This document shows, piece by piece, positions 42,065-50,612 of a stretch of DNA of 64,000 bases. Source of the stretch: JAJPXI01 sp051867655 (GTDB lineage: Bacteria > Bacillota > Clostridia > Oscillospirales > Oscillospiraceae); contig JBJDYV010000098.1 in NCBI GenBank assembly GCA_051867655.1, forward strand, positions 62,001-126,000, written 5' to 3'. The position numbers and the translations under genes are program-made. Position 1 is the stretch's first letter, and every line of letters starts with the position of its first letter. The notes below the pieces were generated by a model that was given only the letters and a program-made list of their open reading frames with translations, was not told where the DNA came from and searched no databases.

Positions 42065-42730
42065 ATGGGAGCTTTGGAAACGATTGGAGCATCGGCTGTG
42101 CCGGCATTTCTGATTGCAGCTGTGATCGCCTATCTCTGCGGCTGTTTTAACGGCGCGGTCATCGTCTCCAAATACATTTTGCATAACGATGTGCGTAACC
42201 ACGGCAGTGGGAACGCCGGTATGACCAACTTCCACCGGGTGTTCGGCGGGCCGCTGACCTTTGTGGTCATTCTGACCGATGTGCTCAAAGCGGTCGTGGC
42301 GGTGTTGGTGGGAATGTGGCTCTTCAGCGTCTTTGGCGGATCGGAGTTGGTGACGCTGGGCAAGTATTGGGCCGGTACCTTCTGCCTGCTGGGTCATATG
42401 TTTCCCTGCATGTTTCACTTTAAAGGCGGCAAGGGCATCCTGTCCGGCGGCACCATCGCTATCATGATCGACTGGCGGGTGGCCCTGGTGGTGTGGGGCG
42501 GCTTTCTGATCCTGGCCGTGCTCACAAGATGGATCTCCCTGGGTTCCTGCTGGGCGGGGCTGAGTTTCCCCTTTGTCACATGGTTCGTGTATCGTGATCT
42601 TTTCTGTACCGCCCTGGCTGTGGTGTGCGGCGCGTTGATCCTCTGGAAACACCGGGGTAATATGAAGCGTATCCTGAAAGGGACGGAATCGAAATTCAGC
42701 CTGCACCATAAGAAGGAGGCGGAGTCATGA
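42065..42730 (+). CDS. plsY: Glycerol-3-phosphate acyltransferase PlsY
   Basis: PlsY acylates position 1 of glycerol-3-phosphate with acyl-phosphate in the membrane, the first step of phospholipid synthesis. The 221-aa protein has several membrane helices and motifs NHGSGNAGMTNFHRVFGG (about 43-60) and FKGGKGILSGG (about 118-128). The plsX partner is not in this window. Its stop overlaps gpsA (ATGA), whose product supplies its substrate. Confidence 0.94.
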   Translation: MGALETIGASAVPAFLIAAVIAYLCGCFNGAVIVSKYILHNDVRNHGSGNAGMTNFHRVFGGPLTFVVILTDVLKAVVAVLVGMWLFSVFGGSELVTLGKYWAGTFCLLGHMFPCMFHFKGGKGILSGGTIAIMIDWRVALVVWGGFLILAVLTRWISLGSCWAGLSFPFVTWFVYRDLFCTALAVVCGALILWKHRGNMKRILKGTESKFSLHHKKEAES

Positions 42731-43731
42731 AAGTTTCCGTGATCGGAAGCGGCGGCTGGGGCACCGCTCTGGCCCTTGTACTGCTGGAGAATGGCAGCGA
42801 TGTGACATTGTGGTCTTATACGCAGGAGGAATCTGACGTTCTGCGCCAGACCCATGAAAACCCCATGCTCAAGGGTGTTCCTCTGCCGGAAGAACTGAAG
42901 CTGACCACTGATCTAAGCTGCGTCAAAGGATGTAAAGTTGTCGTGCTTGCCACACCTTCTTTTGCTGTGCGGGGCACTGCCCGACAGATGGGACCGCTTT
43001 TGGACCCCGGAACGGCAGTGGTCCTTGTCTCCAAGGGCATCGAGAAGGATACCTCCCTGACCCTGACCCAGGTGGTAGAGCAGGAGGTGGGGGAGAAGTG
43101 CCCCGTGGTTGCTCTGTGCGGCCCCTCCCATGCAGAGGAGGTCGGGCGGCATGTGCCCACCGCTGTTGTGTCGGCGTCCCAGGATCAGCAGGCCGCCGAG
43201 CTGGTGCAGGATCTGTTCATGAATGAGCGCTTCCGGGTCTATACCTCTGATGACGTGATCGGTGTGGAGCTGGGCGCGGCGCTTAAAAACGTGATCGCCC
43301 TGTGCGCCGGCTGTCTGGACGGCATGGGCTTTGGGGACAACACCAAGGCCATGCTCATGACCCGGGGCCTGACCGAGATCGCCCGCCTGGGTGTGGCCAT
43401 GGGCGGCCGGCAGGAGACCTTCGCCGGTCTGGCCGGTGTGGGCGATCTGATCGTCACCTGCTGCTCCATGCACTCCCGCAACCGCCGCTGCGGCATCCTG
43501 ATCGGAAAGGGGACGCCGGTAGAGCAGGCTCTGAAGGAGAGCGGAGGCGTGGTGGAGGGTTATTACGCCGCCGCCAACGCCAAGACCCTGGCGGACAAGC
43601 TGGGGGTGGAAATGCCCATCTCCCAAGCGGCCTACGAGGTCCTGTACGAGGGCAAGGACGTCAGGACTGTGCTGACTGAGCTGATGACTCGGGCCAAGAA
43701 GCACGAGACGGAACAGAGCTGGGTCAACTGA
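42727..43731 (+). CDS. gpsA: Glycerol-3-phosphate dehydrogenase [NAD(P)+]
   Basis: GpsA reduces dihydroxyacetone phosphate to glycerol-3-phosphate for phospholipids. The 334-aa protein has the Rossmann loop IGSGGWGTALALVL (about 6-19), CGPSHAEEVGRHVPTAVV (about 134-151) and the catalytic lysine region LGAALKNVIALCAG (about 181-194). It overlaps plsY by four bases and ends at a strong terminator, closing the DUF512-der-plsY-gpsA unit. Confidence 0.96.
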   Translation: MKVSVIGSGGWGTALALVLLENGSDVTLWSYTQEESDVLRQTHENPMLKGVPLPEELKLTTDLSCVKGCKVVVLATPSFAVRGTARQMGPLLDPGTAVVLVSKGIEKDTSLTLTQVVEQEVGEKCPVVALCGPSHAEEVGRHVPTAVVSASQDQQAAELVQDLFMNERFRVYTSDDVIGVELGAALKNVIALCAGCLDGMGFGDNTKAMLMTRGLTEIARLGVAMGGRQETFAGLAGVGDLIVTCCSMHSRNRRCGILIGKGTPVEQALKESGGVVEGYYAAANAKTLADKLGVEMPISQAAYEVLYEGKDVRTVLTELMTRAKKHETEQSWVN

Positions 43732-43742
43732 ATCTTGTTTAA

Positions 43743-43780
43743 AAAATCTCCGTACTGCCCAGCAGTACGGAGATTTTTTT
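43743..43780. terminator. Bidirectional terminator after gpsA
   Basis: AAAATCTCCGTACTG and CAGTACGGAGATTTT form a 15-bp perfect stem with T-runs on both strands, so it serves gpsA and the convergent oxidoreductase gene. Confidence 0.93.
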
Positions 43781-45240
43781 TACTTTTTCGGAAGCTTACA
43801 GGACAACGATCTGCACGCGGGCGGATCGAGGCGCCTGCCGTCATAGGAAAACCGGGAGCCGTGGCACGGGCAGTCCCAGGAGCGCTCTGCCTGGTTCCAG
43901 GCCAGCTGACATCCCATGTGAGGACACCGGGTGGAGACCAGAAAATATCGATCATCTTCGCTGTGATAGACCCCCACCTTCCGGCTGTTCCAGAGCACAA
44001 CGCCGCCGTGGCCGGGGGCAATCTCCCGCAGCTGGGAGCCGGGGATGGAAAAGGCCTGGGAAAGGAGATGCCCGGCGCTGATCCCGCCGTCGAGAAGAAC
44101 CTGACCCGATCCGGTGGGCATAGGAAAGCGGTGGGGAGAGAAGACCTCAGCGTTTTCGTTGGGCCGTCCGCAGATCTGATCCGTCAGGATGCGTGCCGCC
44201 GCCATGGCGGTGGTCATGCCCCATTTTTGAAAACCAGCGGCGACATAAATCCTTCCGTTTTTTTGTTCGTAACTTCCGATATACGGGACCCGGTCCGCCG
44301 GCATCCCATCCTCGGTGGACCACTGGGCGGTCACTTCGCAGCTGGGATACCACCGCTGGGCGTCCAGCTTCAGAGCTTCGTACCCATCCAGAATGGGCTG
44401 GGTCCCGGTGCGGTGGCCCCGGCCGCCCAGAATGATCTGATCCTGCCAGGGGCGGAAGGTAACGCCGTTCTTTTCCGCATCCATATACATCCCCGAGAGG
44501 AGAGGCATACCGGAAATGGACAGCGCATAGGAGCGTTCCTGATGCATCCGGGCAAAAAAGAGGCCGGGCGTCAGAAAAAACGGGAAACGGGTGGCAATTA
44601 CGATGTGTCTGGCGCGGACTGTACCGCGGTCAGTCAACACACAGCCGTCTTTGACGGACCGGGCCGTGGTGTGGGCATATACCCGCAGCTGCGGCAGAAG
44701 AGCACCGAGAAATTTCAGCGGGTGAAAACAGGCCTGGTCAGGAAATTTGACCGCCGCCGCAATGGGAAAGGGAAGCTCGGTCTCCTGCACCAACTCCGCC
44801 CGGATACCAAGCGAGACGGCGGCGTCCCGTTCGGCCTGGATGGCGGCTTTGGATGTGCGGGAATAGAGAAAGGAGTCTGCCCGGCGGAAATCACAGTCGA
44901 TCCCCAATTTTTTGATCATTTCGGCATAGGCATTGACAGCCTCCCAATTAGCCCGGGCATACTGCCCGGCTTTCTTTTTGCCGAGGGTGGAGATCAGGTC
45001 GGCATAACAGAGTCCGTGTTGGGCCGTGATTTTGGCCGTAGTGCGTCCGGTCGCGCCCTGAGCGGGAGCGCCGGACTCCAACAGGACCACATCCATACCC
45101 TGCTCCTGCAGCATCCAGGCGGTCAGAATTCCCGTCAGCCCGGCACCTACCACGACAGTCTCGCAGGTCAGATCCTGCCGAAGGGGCGGAAAATCGGGGA
45201 AAGGGGTGGCAGTCTTTTGCCAAAGAGAGCGGTTGTCCAT
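43780..45240 (-). CDS. FAD-dependent oxidoreductase with C-terminal Rieske domain
   Basis: A 486-aa fusion. The N-terminal DAO-type flavoprotein has the dinucleotide motif VVGAGLTGILTAWML (about 31-45). The C-terminal 90 residues form a Rieske centre with both ligand pairs visible: CPHMGC (C-x-H) and CPCHGSRF (C-x2-H, about 464-471). The substrate is unknown; similar proteins are common in Bacilli and Clostridia. The ATG has GAGGTGAAACACC upstream. It is a single gene between gpsA and spoIIIAA. Confidence 0.93.
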   Translation of the reverse strand: MDNRSLWQKTATPFPDFPPLRQDLTCETVVVGAGLTGILTAWMLQEQGMDVVLLESGAPAQGATGRTTAKITAQHGLCYADLISTLGKKKAGQYARANWEAVNAYAEMIKKLGIDCDFRRADSFLYSRTSKAAIQAERDAAVSLGIRAELVQETELPFPIAAAVKFPDQACFHPLKFLGALLPQLRVYAHTTARSVKDGCVLTDRGTVRARHIVIATRFPFFLTPGLFFARMHQERSYALSISGMPLLSGMYMDAEKNGVTFRPWQDQIILGGRGHRTGTQPILDGYEALKLDAQRWYPSCEVTAQWSTEDGMPADRVPYIGSYEQKNGRIYVAAGFQKWGMTTAMAAARILTDQICGRPNENAEVFSPHRFPMPTGSGQVLLDGGISAGHLLSQAFSIPGSQLREIAPGHGGVVLWNSRKVGVYHSEDDRYFLVSTRCPHMGCQLAWNQAERSWDCPCHGSRFSYDGRRLDPPACRSLSCKLPKK

Positions 45241-45293
45241 GGTGTTTCACCTCAGGATCAGTATGCCCGCCTGTGTGAAGTTCCAACCCGCTG

Positions 45294-45322
45294 GTCTAAA
45301 AAAGGACAACCATTCATAGAAT
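45294..45322 (+). promoter_or_regulatory. Sigma-E-like promoter of spoIIIAA
   Basis: GTCTAAA (45294-45300), a 14-bp spacer and CATAGAAT (45315-45322). The -10 matches the mother-cell sigma-E consensus CATACAAT at seven of eight positions. Spacing is the same as before spoIIIAC. Confidence 0.6.
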
Positions 45323-45353
45323 GGGTCATGCAAAAGAAGAGGAGGGGTTCTCC

Positions 45354-46262
45354 ATGGATCCAGTGATTCCATTTGACCAGGCGGCGGGACTGCTGCCCTT
45401 TGGCATGCGGCAGCTTGCCCTGTCTCTGCCCCAGGCGGAGCGGGCGGTGGCGGAGGAACTGCGGCTGCGGGCGGGACGGCCATTGGCCATTACGCTTCCG
45501 GAAGGAGAGGTGGTCCTGCCCGGCTGTCCGATCATCTCACCGGATGATTTACGCACAGCCCTGGAAATCGCCACCCAGGCCTCGGCCCATACCGCCCTGG
45601 AGCGCATCCGAAACGGCTTTGTGACCGTGCGGGGTGGTCACCGGATGGGGCTTTGCGGGACGGCGGTGGTGAAGGATGGGACCATCCACAACCTGCGCGA
45701 GCTGTCCTCTGTGAATATCCGGATCGCCCGGCAGATCAAAGGGATTGGGAATGAAGTGCTTCACCAGCTCCGTGCGGAAGAAACGTTGCCCTCTGTGCTG
45801 GTGCTCGCCCCGCCGGGAGCGGGAAAAACCACGCTGCTGCGGGATCTGATCCGGGGCCTTTCCGCCGGAGTAGGCGGACCGCCTCTGCGGGTGGGGGTGG
45901 CCGATGAACGGGGAGAGCTGGGGGCCATGTACGACGGTATCCCGCAGCTGGATCTGGGGCCGCACACCGATGTGATGGACGGGTGCGGTAAGGCGGACGG
46001 CCTGATGATGCTTTTGCGGGGCATGAATCCTCAGGTGCTGGCCGTAGATGAGATCACCGCCCCGGAGGACATCGACGCGCTGGAGATAGCGGCGGGCTGT
46101 GGGGCGGCTCTGCTGGCAACCGCCCACGGCCAGGGAGTTGAAGACCTGGAACGCAGACCGCTCTATGCAAGACTTTTGGAGCGGCGCATCTTTCAGAAGG
46201 TGCTGCTGATCGAGCGGCAAGGGGGAGCGCGCCGCTACCGGCTGGAGGATCTGCCGTGCTGA
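45354..46262 (+). CDS. spoIIIAA: Stage III sporulation protein AA (SpoIIIAA)
   Basis: SpoIIIAA is a secretion-type ATPase that powers the SpoIIIA-SpoIIQ channel between mother cell and forespore. The 302-aa product has Walker A APPGAGKTTLLRD (about 156-168), DERGELGAMYDGIPQLDLG (about 182-200) and Walker B-like VLAVDEIT. I placed the start at 45354, behind GAGGAGGGGTTCTCC and after the sigma-E-like promoter. Its end overlaps spoIIIAB by seven bases. Confidence 0.95.
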   Translation: MDPVIPFDQAAGLLPFGMRQLALSLPQAERAVAEELRLRAGRPLAITLPEGEVVLPGCPIISPDDLRTALEIATQASAHTALERIRNGFVTVRGGHRMGLCGTAVVKDGTIHNLRELSSVNIRIARQIKGIGNEVLHQLRAEETLPSVLVLAPPGAGKTTLLRDLIRGLSAGVGGPPLRVGVADERGELGAMYDGIPQLDLGPHTDVMDGCGKADGLMMLLRGMNPQVLAVDEITAPEDIDALEIAAGCGAALLATAHGQGVEDLERRPLYARLLERRIFQKVLLIERQGGARRYRLEDLPC

Positions 46263-46768
46263 AAATTGCGGGGGCGGTTTTGTTGCTGGCGGGAGGCGTC
46301 GGACTTGGCGTATTAGCGGTGAAACGGCTGGAGCGCCGGGTGACCGCCCTGCGATCCCTGACGCAGGCGCTGGAGCTGATGGAGCAGGAGCTGGATTTTC
46401 GCCTGCCCCCCATGAAGGAGCTGATCGCGGAGACCGCTCGGAGGTCTGCCGAGCCCGCGTCCGGATTTCTCCGCACCTGCACGGAGAAAATGGACCATTT
46501 GGACGGACAGCCCCTGTCCGGACTTTGGCAGCAGGCGGCGCTGGAGCAGCTGCCTGCGCTGAAGCCCTGCGATTTGGAGACCCTTTTTTCCGTGGGAGCC
46601 GTGTTAGGCCGCTATGACGCCGAGAGCCAGCGGGGTGCTATTTCCACAGCACGGGAGCGGCTGGCTGGCTTTTTGGCTGATGCTGTGGAGGAACGACGTA
46701 GGCAGGGCCGGGTATATGGCACACTGGGCGCCGCTGCCGGGGCCTTTCTGGTGATCTTGCTTCTCTGA
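46256..46768 (+). CDS. spoIIIAB: Stage III sporulation protein AB (SpoIIIAB)
   Basis: A 170-aa membrane protein matching SpoIIIAB length and layout: an N-terminal membrane helix (about 5-22), a soluble type II secretion GspF-like middle with MEQELDFRLPPMKELI (about 43-58), and a C-terminal helix. It starts at a GTG inside the end of spoIIIAA. The usual next gene spoIIIAC does not follow; an opposite-strand dus gene intervenes. Confidence 0.92.
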   Translation: MLKIAGAVLLLAGGVGLGVLAVKRLERRVTALRSLTQALELMEQELDFRLPPMKELIAETARRSAEPASGFLRTCTEKMDHLDGQPLSGLWQQAALEQLPALKPCDLETLFSVGAVLGRYDAESQRGAISTARERLAGFLADAVEERRRQGRVYGTLGAAAGAFLVILLL

Positions 46769-46803
46769 AAAAGGAAAAGCCGGAGCCGCGCAGGCGGCCC
46801 CAG

Positions 46804-47766
46804 CTATTGAGAACAGGAGATCGTGTTGTCTTGGCGCAGAGGCAGGCGGCGGAAGATATCGGCCACCTGGGCCTCAAAAGCGGCTGGGTCAGAGGCTTTG
46901 CGCAGGGCCTTGGCGGCCTTTCCGTCGTCCTCAAACAAGCCGATCAGATAAAACCAGGTCTCCTTCATGCGCATCATGGCGTTGCGGCGGCTGTTGAAAG
47001 CGGTACAGTACTCTTCGTAAAGCTGGTCGTGGAAGGCGCGCAGGGAATCCTTGTCAGCCCCGGGACCGCCCACAGCTTTGCGGGCCAGTGCCGGGTCCCC
47101 CACCAGGCCGCGGCCCAGCATGACCGCTTTTACGGTGGGAAATTCCCGGCCAAAATCGGCGCACTGAGCAGCGGTGGCAAGGTCTCCGTTGTAGCTCACA
47201 GGCAAGGTGCAGGCAGGTAAAAGAGCCGCAAAGGCCTCCCGCCGGGCGGGGTGCTTATAAAAATCCTTCTGCACCCGGGGGTGGAGGATCAACTCCTGAA
47301 CGGGATAACGCTGGAACAGCTCCAGCAGGGGCGGAAATTCTTCCGGATCGTTCAGACCCAGGCGCGTCTTGATGGAAATTTTCAGGGGACAGGCGGAAAA
47401 GATCTCATCCAGAAATTCCTTCAGTTCCTGTGGACGGCCCAGAAAGCCGGACCCTTTTCCCTTGGCTACTACCGTGCCGGAGGGGCAGCCCAGGTTCAGA
47501 TTGACTTCCCGGTAGCCGATGGCGGCCAATTCCCGCGCGGCCCAAAGGAAGTCGTCCGCGCTGCGGGTCAGCAATTGGGGAACGACGTGCAGACCCTCGT
47601 TGTACTCCGGCAGAACGTCCTGCCACTCTTTTTTTGAAAACATGTGGGTTTGCGTGGGAGAGAGGAAGGGAATGAAATACCGCTCCACACCGCCGAACCA
47701 GCGGTTGTGGGCCTGACGGAAGTGCCATCCCGTAATACCCTCCATGGGCGCGCAATCATAACGCAT
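46804..47766 (-). CDS. tRNA dihydrouridine synthase family protein
   Basis: A flavoenzyme that reduces uridines in tRNA. The family motifs are APMEGITGWHFR (about 6-17), VNLNLGCPSGTVVAKGKGSGFL with the catalytic cysteine near 87, IKTRLGLND, and LHPRVQKDFYKHPA where Dus enzymes usually read HGRT. The start is uncertain: 47766 begins MRYDCAPMEG but has a weak ribosome site, and in-frame ATGs at 47790 and 47811 are alternatives. It lies inside the spoIIIA locus on the opposite strand, convergent with spoIIIAB and divergent from spoIIIAC. Confidence 0.88.
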   Translation of the reverse strand: MRYDCAPMEGITGWHFRQAHNRWFGGVERYFIPFLSPTQTHMFSKKEWQDVLPEYNEGLHVVPQLLTRSADDFLWAARELAAIGYREVNLNLGCPSGTVVAKGKGSGFLGRPQELKEFLDEIFSACPLKISIKTRLGLNDPEEFPPLLELFQRYPVQELILHPRVQKDFYKHPARREAFAALLPACTLPVSYNGDLATAAQCADFGREFPTVKAVMLGRGLVGDPALARKAVGGPGADKDSLRAFHDQLYEEYCTAFNSRRNAMMRMKETWFYLIGLFEDDGKAAKALRKASDPAAFEAQVADIFRRLPLRQDNTISCSQ

Positions 47767-47833
47767 TGTATCAGTCCGTTTCACGATCATGTGAGACACA
47801 TTGTACACCATTTTTTGACCCGGGACAAGTCAG

Positions 47834-47862
47834 TCATAATTGTTATACCCGGTACATAAGTT
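47834..47862 (+). promoter_or_regulatory. Sigma-E-like promoter of spoIIIAC-AH
   Basis: TCATAAT (47834-47840), a 14-bp spacer and CATAAGTT (47855-47862), resembling the sigma-E consensus (xATATT, 14 bp, CATACAAT). It would give spoIIIAC-AH their own mother-cell promoter, needed because dus breaks the operon. Confidence 0.6.
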
Positions 47863-47903
47863 TGGGACAGGCAGACAGGAATACACGGATAAGAGGAAAA
47901 CAA

Positions 47904-48098
47904 ATGGATGTGGATCTGATTTTTAAAATTGCGGCCATCGGGATCCTGGTGTCGGTGCTCAATCAGGTGCTGACCCGCTCCGGGCGGGATGAGCAGGCGA
48001 CCATGACCACGCTGGCAGGGTTAGTGGTGGTGCTGATGATGGTGGTACAGGAGATCTCCGACCTGTTCAACATGGTCAAGACTCTGTTTGGGCTATGA
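47904..48098 (+). CDS. spoIIIAC: Stage III sporulation protein AC (SpoIIIAC)
   Basis: A 64-aa double-spanning membrane protein (helices at about 6-22 and 38-60) with the canonical start MDVDLIFKIAAIGILVSVLN and RSGRDEQATMTTLAG. The ATG at 47904 follows AAGAGGAAAACAA. It is a small membrane component of the feeding-tube channel. spoIIIAD follows after three bases. Confidence 0.95.
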   Translation: MDVDLIFKIAAIGILVSVLNQVLTRSGRDEQATMTTLAGLVVVLMMVVQEISDLFNMVKTLFGL

Positions 48099-48101
48099 GA
48101 G

Positions 48102-48488
48102 ATGGAGAGTATCGTCAAGATCGCCGCCATTGCGGTGACAGCGGCCCTGTGTGCGGTTGTGGTGAAAAAGCAGGTGCCCGAGCTGGGACTGGTCCTGGGC
48201 CTGCTGGCCGGCGCGCTGATCCTGTCCTTTTCGATCACGGCACTGAAAAGCACGAAAGAGCTGATGGAGACTCTGGCGGATACCGCCGGGCTCTCGCCTG
48301 CGGTGCTGACGCCGGTGATCAAGACCGTGGGAATCGCCATCGTCACCAAGCTGGCGGCGGAGATCTGCCGGGACGCCAAAGAGGGCGGGATCGCCGCATT
48401 CGTCGAGACGGCGGGGGCAGCTGGGGCGCTTTTGGTGTGCCTGCCGCTGATGGAAACCGTTCTAAGCATGATTACAGAACTACTGTAA
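48102..48488 (+). CDS. spoIIIAD: Stage III sporulation protein AD (SpoIIIAD)
   Basis: A 128-aa protein with three to four membrane helices, related to SpoIIIAC by duplication in the family. KQVPELGLVLGLLAGALI (about 23-40) and KLAAEICRDAKEGGIAAFVE (about 83-102) match the family. It lies in normal order between AC and AE. Confidence 0.94.
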   Translation: MESIVKIAAIAVTAALCAVVVKKQVPELGLVLGLLAGALILSFSITALKSTKELMETLADTAGLSPAVLTPVIKTVGIAIVTKLAAEICRDAKEGGIAAFVETAGAAGALLVCLPLMETVLSMITELL

Positions 48489-48499
48489 AGCGAGTTTGC

Positions 48500-49588
48500 T
48501 TGCTGGCCTTTGTGCTGCTGTTTCTGCTGGCTGGACAGGCCCGGGCGATGGAGACGGATGAGATCCTTCAGTCTCAGGCCGGCGCCCTTGACCTGGATGA
48601 TTTACAGCGCGCGGCGGAGGAATATGCCCCGGACATGGACTGGACGCAGACACCGGACCTGAACAGCGGACTTTCTGATTTGCTGGAGACGGGGACCGAG
48701 TCGCTTCATGGAGTGGTAAAAAAAGCCCTGCGCAGCGGACTGCTGCTGCTGGCGATCGTCCTGCTGAGCAGTCTGGCGGAAAGCGCCGCGGCCTGCGGAA
48801 CGGGAAAGACCATCCGGGCGGCGCCCGTGGCGGCGGCACTGGCCATCACTGCGGTGGCCGTGGCGGACGCAAATACCCTTATCGGTCTGGGCAGCGAGGT
48901 CATTGAAAAGATGGAGCTGTTTTCCAAAGTCCTGCTGCCCACCATTGCGGCGGCAACAGCGGCTTCCGGTTCTCCGGGCGGGGCGGCGGCGCGGCAGCTG
49001 GCAGCCATGCTTTTTTCCGATCTGCTCATGAGCCTGATCAACCGTCTGCTGCTGCCCCTGGTTTATGCCTACATTGCCGCCTGTACCGCGTATGCAGCCA
49101 TCGGAAACGAAGGGCTCAAGCGGATCGCCGCCACGCTGAAATGGGTGGTGACGTCCATCCTGACGACAGTGCTCCTGGCTTTTGTCGGATACCTGACCGT
49201 CAGCGGAGTGATCGCCGGGAGTACGGACGCGCTAACAATCAAGGCGGCAAAATTCACCGTGTCCAGCATGGTGCCCGTGGTGGGCGGCATCCTCTCCGAC
49301 GCGTCGGAGACAGTGCTGGCAGGTGCGTCGATCCTGAAAAATTCCGTGGGGGTGTTCGGCATGCTGGTGGTCCTGGGCATGTGTATTGTTCCGTTTCTTC
49401 AGTTGGGCGTCCATTACCTGATGTATAAAATCACAGCGGCCCTGTCGGCGACCGTGGCCGATTCCAGGACCGCCGGACTGATCGACGGCATCAGCGGGGC
49501 CTTCGGCCTGGTGCTGGGCATGACAGGGGCCTGCGCCCTGCTTTTGCTGGTGTCCCTGGTGTCTGCTGTTACGGTGGTGAGCCCGTGA
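48500..49588 (+). CDS. spoIIIAE: Stage III sporulation protein AE (SpoIIIAE)
   Basis: A polytopic channel protein of about 362 aa with a signal-like N-terminus (LLAFVLLFLLAGQARA), an extracellular-type acidic region, then about seven helices including SAFGLVLGMTGACALLLL-like stretches at the end. There is no ATG or GTG with a good ribosome site in front; I used the TTG at 48500 (weak AAAGCGAG upstream). The frame VKRVCLLAF with codon GTA at 48485 looks like the natural N-terminus, so the true start may be unusual. Shorter than the Bacillus protein (about 400 aa). Confidence 0.85.
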   Translation: MLAFVLLFLLAGQARAMETDEILQSQAGALDLDDLQRAAEEYAPDMDWTQTPDLNSGLSDLLETGTESLHGVVKKALRSGLLLLAIVLLSSLAESAAACGTGKTIRAAPVAAALAITAVAVADANTLIGLGSEVIEKMELFSKVLLPTIAAATAASGSPGGAAARQLAAMLFSDLLMSLINRLLLPLVYAYIAACTAYAAIGNEGLKRIAATLKWVVTSILTTVLLAFVGYLTVSGVIAGSTDALTIKAAKFTVSSMVPVVGGILSDASETVLAGASILKNSVGVFGMLVVLGMCIVPFLQLGVHYLMYKITAALSATVADSRTAGLIDGISGAFGLVLGMTGACALLLLVSLVSAVTVVSP

Positions 49589-50079
49589 TGGAGCTGGTTC
49601 GCAACTGGCTGATCGGCGTCACCGCTGCCGCCATGGTGGTGGCTCTGGCCGAGAGTCTGGCGCCCGAAGGCGCGGTGAAGAAGATTGGGAAGCTGACCGG
49701 CGGCTTGCTGCTGATGGTCGCCATCCTGCAGCCGCTGATCGGGCTGGACTACGCGTCCCTGTCCGGCATTCTGACGGAATACCGCCTGGAGGCGGAGGGC
49801 TACAGCACAGCGTTGGAAACAGAGAATGTGCGGCTGATGAAAACCATCATAGAGGAGCAAACCGCCGCATATATTCAGGACAAGGCGGCGGAGCTGGGCG
49901 CGGACTGCACGGCAGAAGTAACTTGCCGGGAGAATGACGATGGAAACCTGTATCCCGCATCGGTTGTTGTGTACGGAGAGCTGACACAGGCGCAGACCAA
50001 CGCATTGAGCCGAACCATCGAAGGGGATCTGGCCATTCCGGCGCAGAACCAGCAATACGAAAGGACGAAGGAGCGATGA
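49588..50079 (+). CDS. spoIIIAF: Stage III sporulation protein AF (SpoIIIAF)
   Basis: A 163-aa protein with two N-terminal membrane helices (about 5-25 and 33-50) and a soluble C-terminal ring-building-type domain (VTCRENDDGNLYPASVVVYG, about 111-130). It starts at the ATG overlapping the spoIIIAE stop (TGATG); a GTG one codon earlier is possible. It overlaps spoIIIAG by four bases. Confidence 0.93.
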   Translation: MELVRNWLIGVTAAAMVVALAESLAPEGAVKKIGKLTGGLLLMVAILQPLIGLDYASLSGILTEYRLEAEGYSTALETENVRLMKTIIEEQTAAYIQDKAAELGADCTAEVTCRENDDGNLYPASVVVYGELTQAQTNALSRTIEGDLAIPAQNQQYERTKER

Positions 50080-50603
50080 AAGACAAGGAATCCCTGTTTT
50101 CTAAGGGGAAAAAAGTATGGAGCGCCTTGGGGCGCTATAAATATGTACTTCTTGTTATGCTCGTGGGCGTTCTGCTTTTGCTTCTGCCCGATTCGAATAA
50201 AACAGTTCAAAGTAATGAACCGGCTGTCACAGGTGTGGAAGAAGATTTCTCCGTCGAGGCCTTGGAGGAGAAGCTGGAGAAGACCTTGTCAGAAATCGAC
50301 GGGGCGGGACAGGTGCAGGTCATGCTGACCGTCCAGAGCGGGATGAAGCGGGTGCTCGCCCAGGACGGAAGCTTGGAGCAGGATGGAAGCTCCGTCCAAC
50401 GGGAGACGCAGACTGTGGTGATATCCACCGGGTCAGGGGTGCAGGAGACGGTGCTGGTACAGCAGATCTATCCGCAGTTTCAGGGAGCGCTTGTGGTGGC
50501 CAACGGCGGGGGAGACCCGGCGGTTCGGCTGAAGCTGACTGAGGCGGTGGCCGCCTTAACAGGACTTGGGGCGGATAAAATATCCATCTGTAAAGGAAAG
50601 TGA
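50076..50603 (+). CDS. spoIIIAG: Stage III sporulation protein AG (SpoIIIAG)
   Basis: SpoIIIAG forms the large ring of the channel in the intermembrane space. The 175-aa protein has one N-terminal membrane helix (about 24-40) and a secretin-ring domain with VEALEKLEKTLSEIDGAG-like and VVISTGSGVQETVLVQQIYP (about 110-129), and ends GLGADKISICKGK. The start overlaps AF as ATGA. Confidence 0.94.
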   Translation: MKDKESLFSKGKKVWSALGRYKYVLLVMLVGVLLLLLPDSNKTVQSNEPAVTGVEEDFSVEALEEKLEKTLSEIDGAGQVQVMLTVQSGMKRVLAQDGSLEQDGSSVQRETQTVVISTGSGVQETVLVQQIYPQFQGALVVANGGGDPAVRLKLTEAVAALTGLGADKISICKGK

Positions 50604-50612
50604 GGAATTGAT

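Noticed and set aside
39278..42107. Two long minus-strand frames (about 500 codons each)
   Set aside because: Mirror images of the DUF512 and der genes in the third-position GC frame, with no motifs.
43735..45366. 543-codon plus-strand frame
   Set aside because: Antisense to the Rieske oxidoreductase, which has complete cofactor motifs; the plus frame has none.
46769..46803. Terminator between spoIIIAB and dus
   Set aside because: Only a weak GC-rich imperfect stem, with no T-run on either strand.
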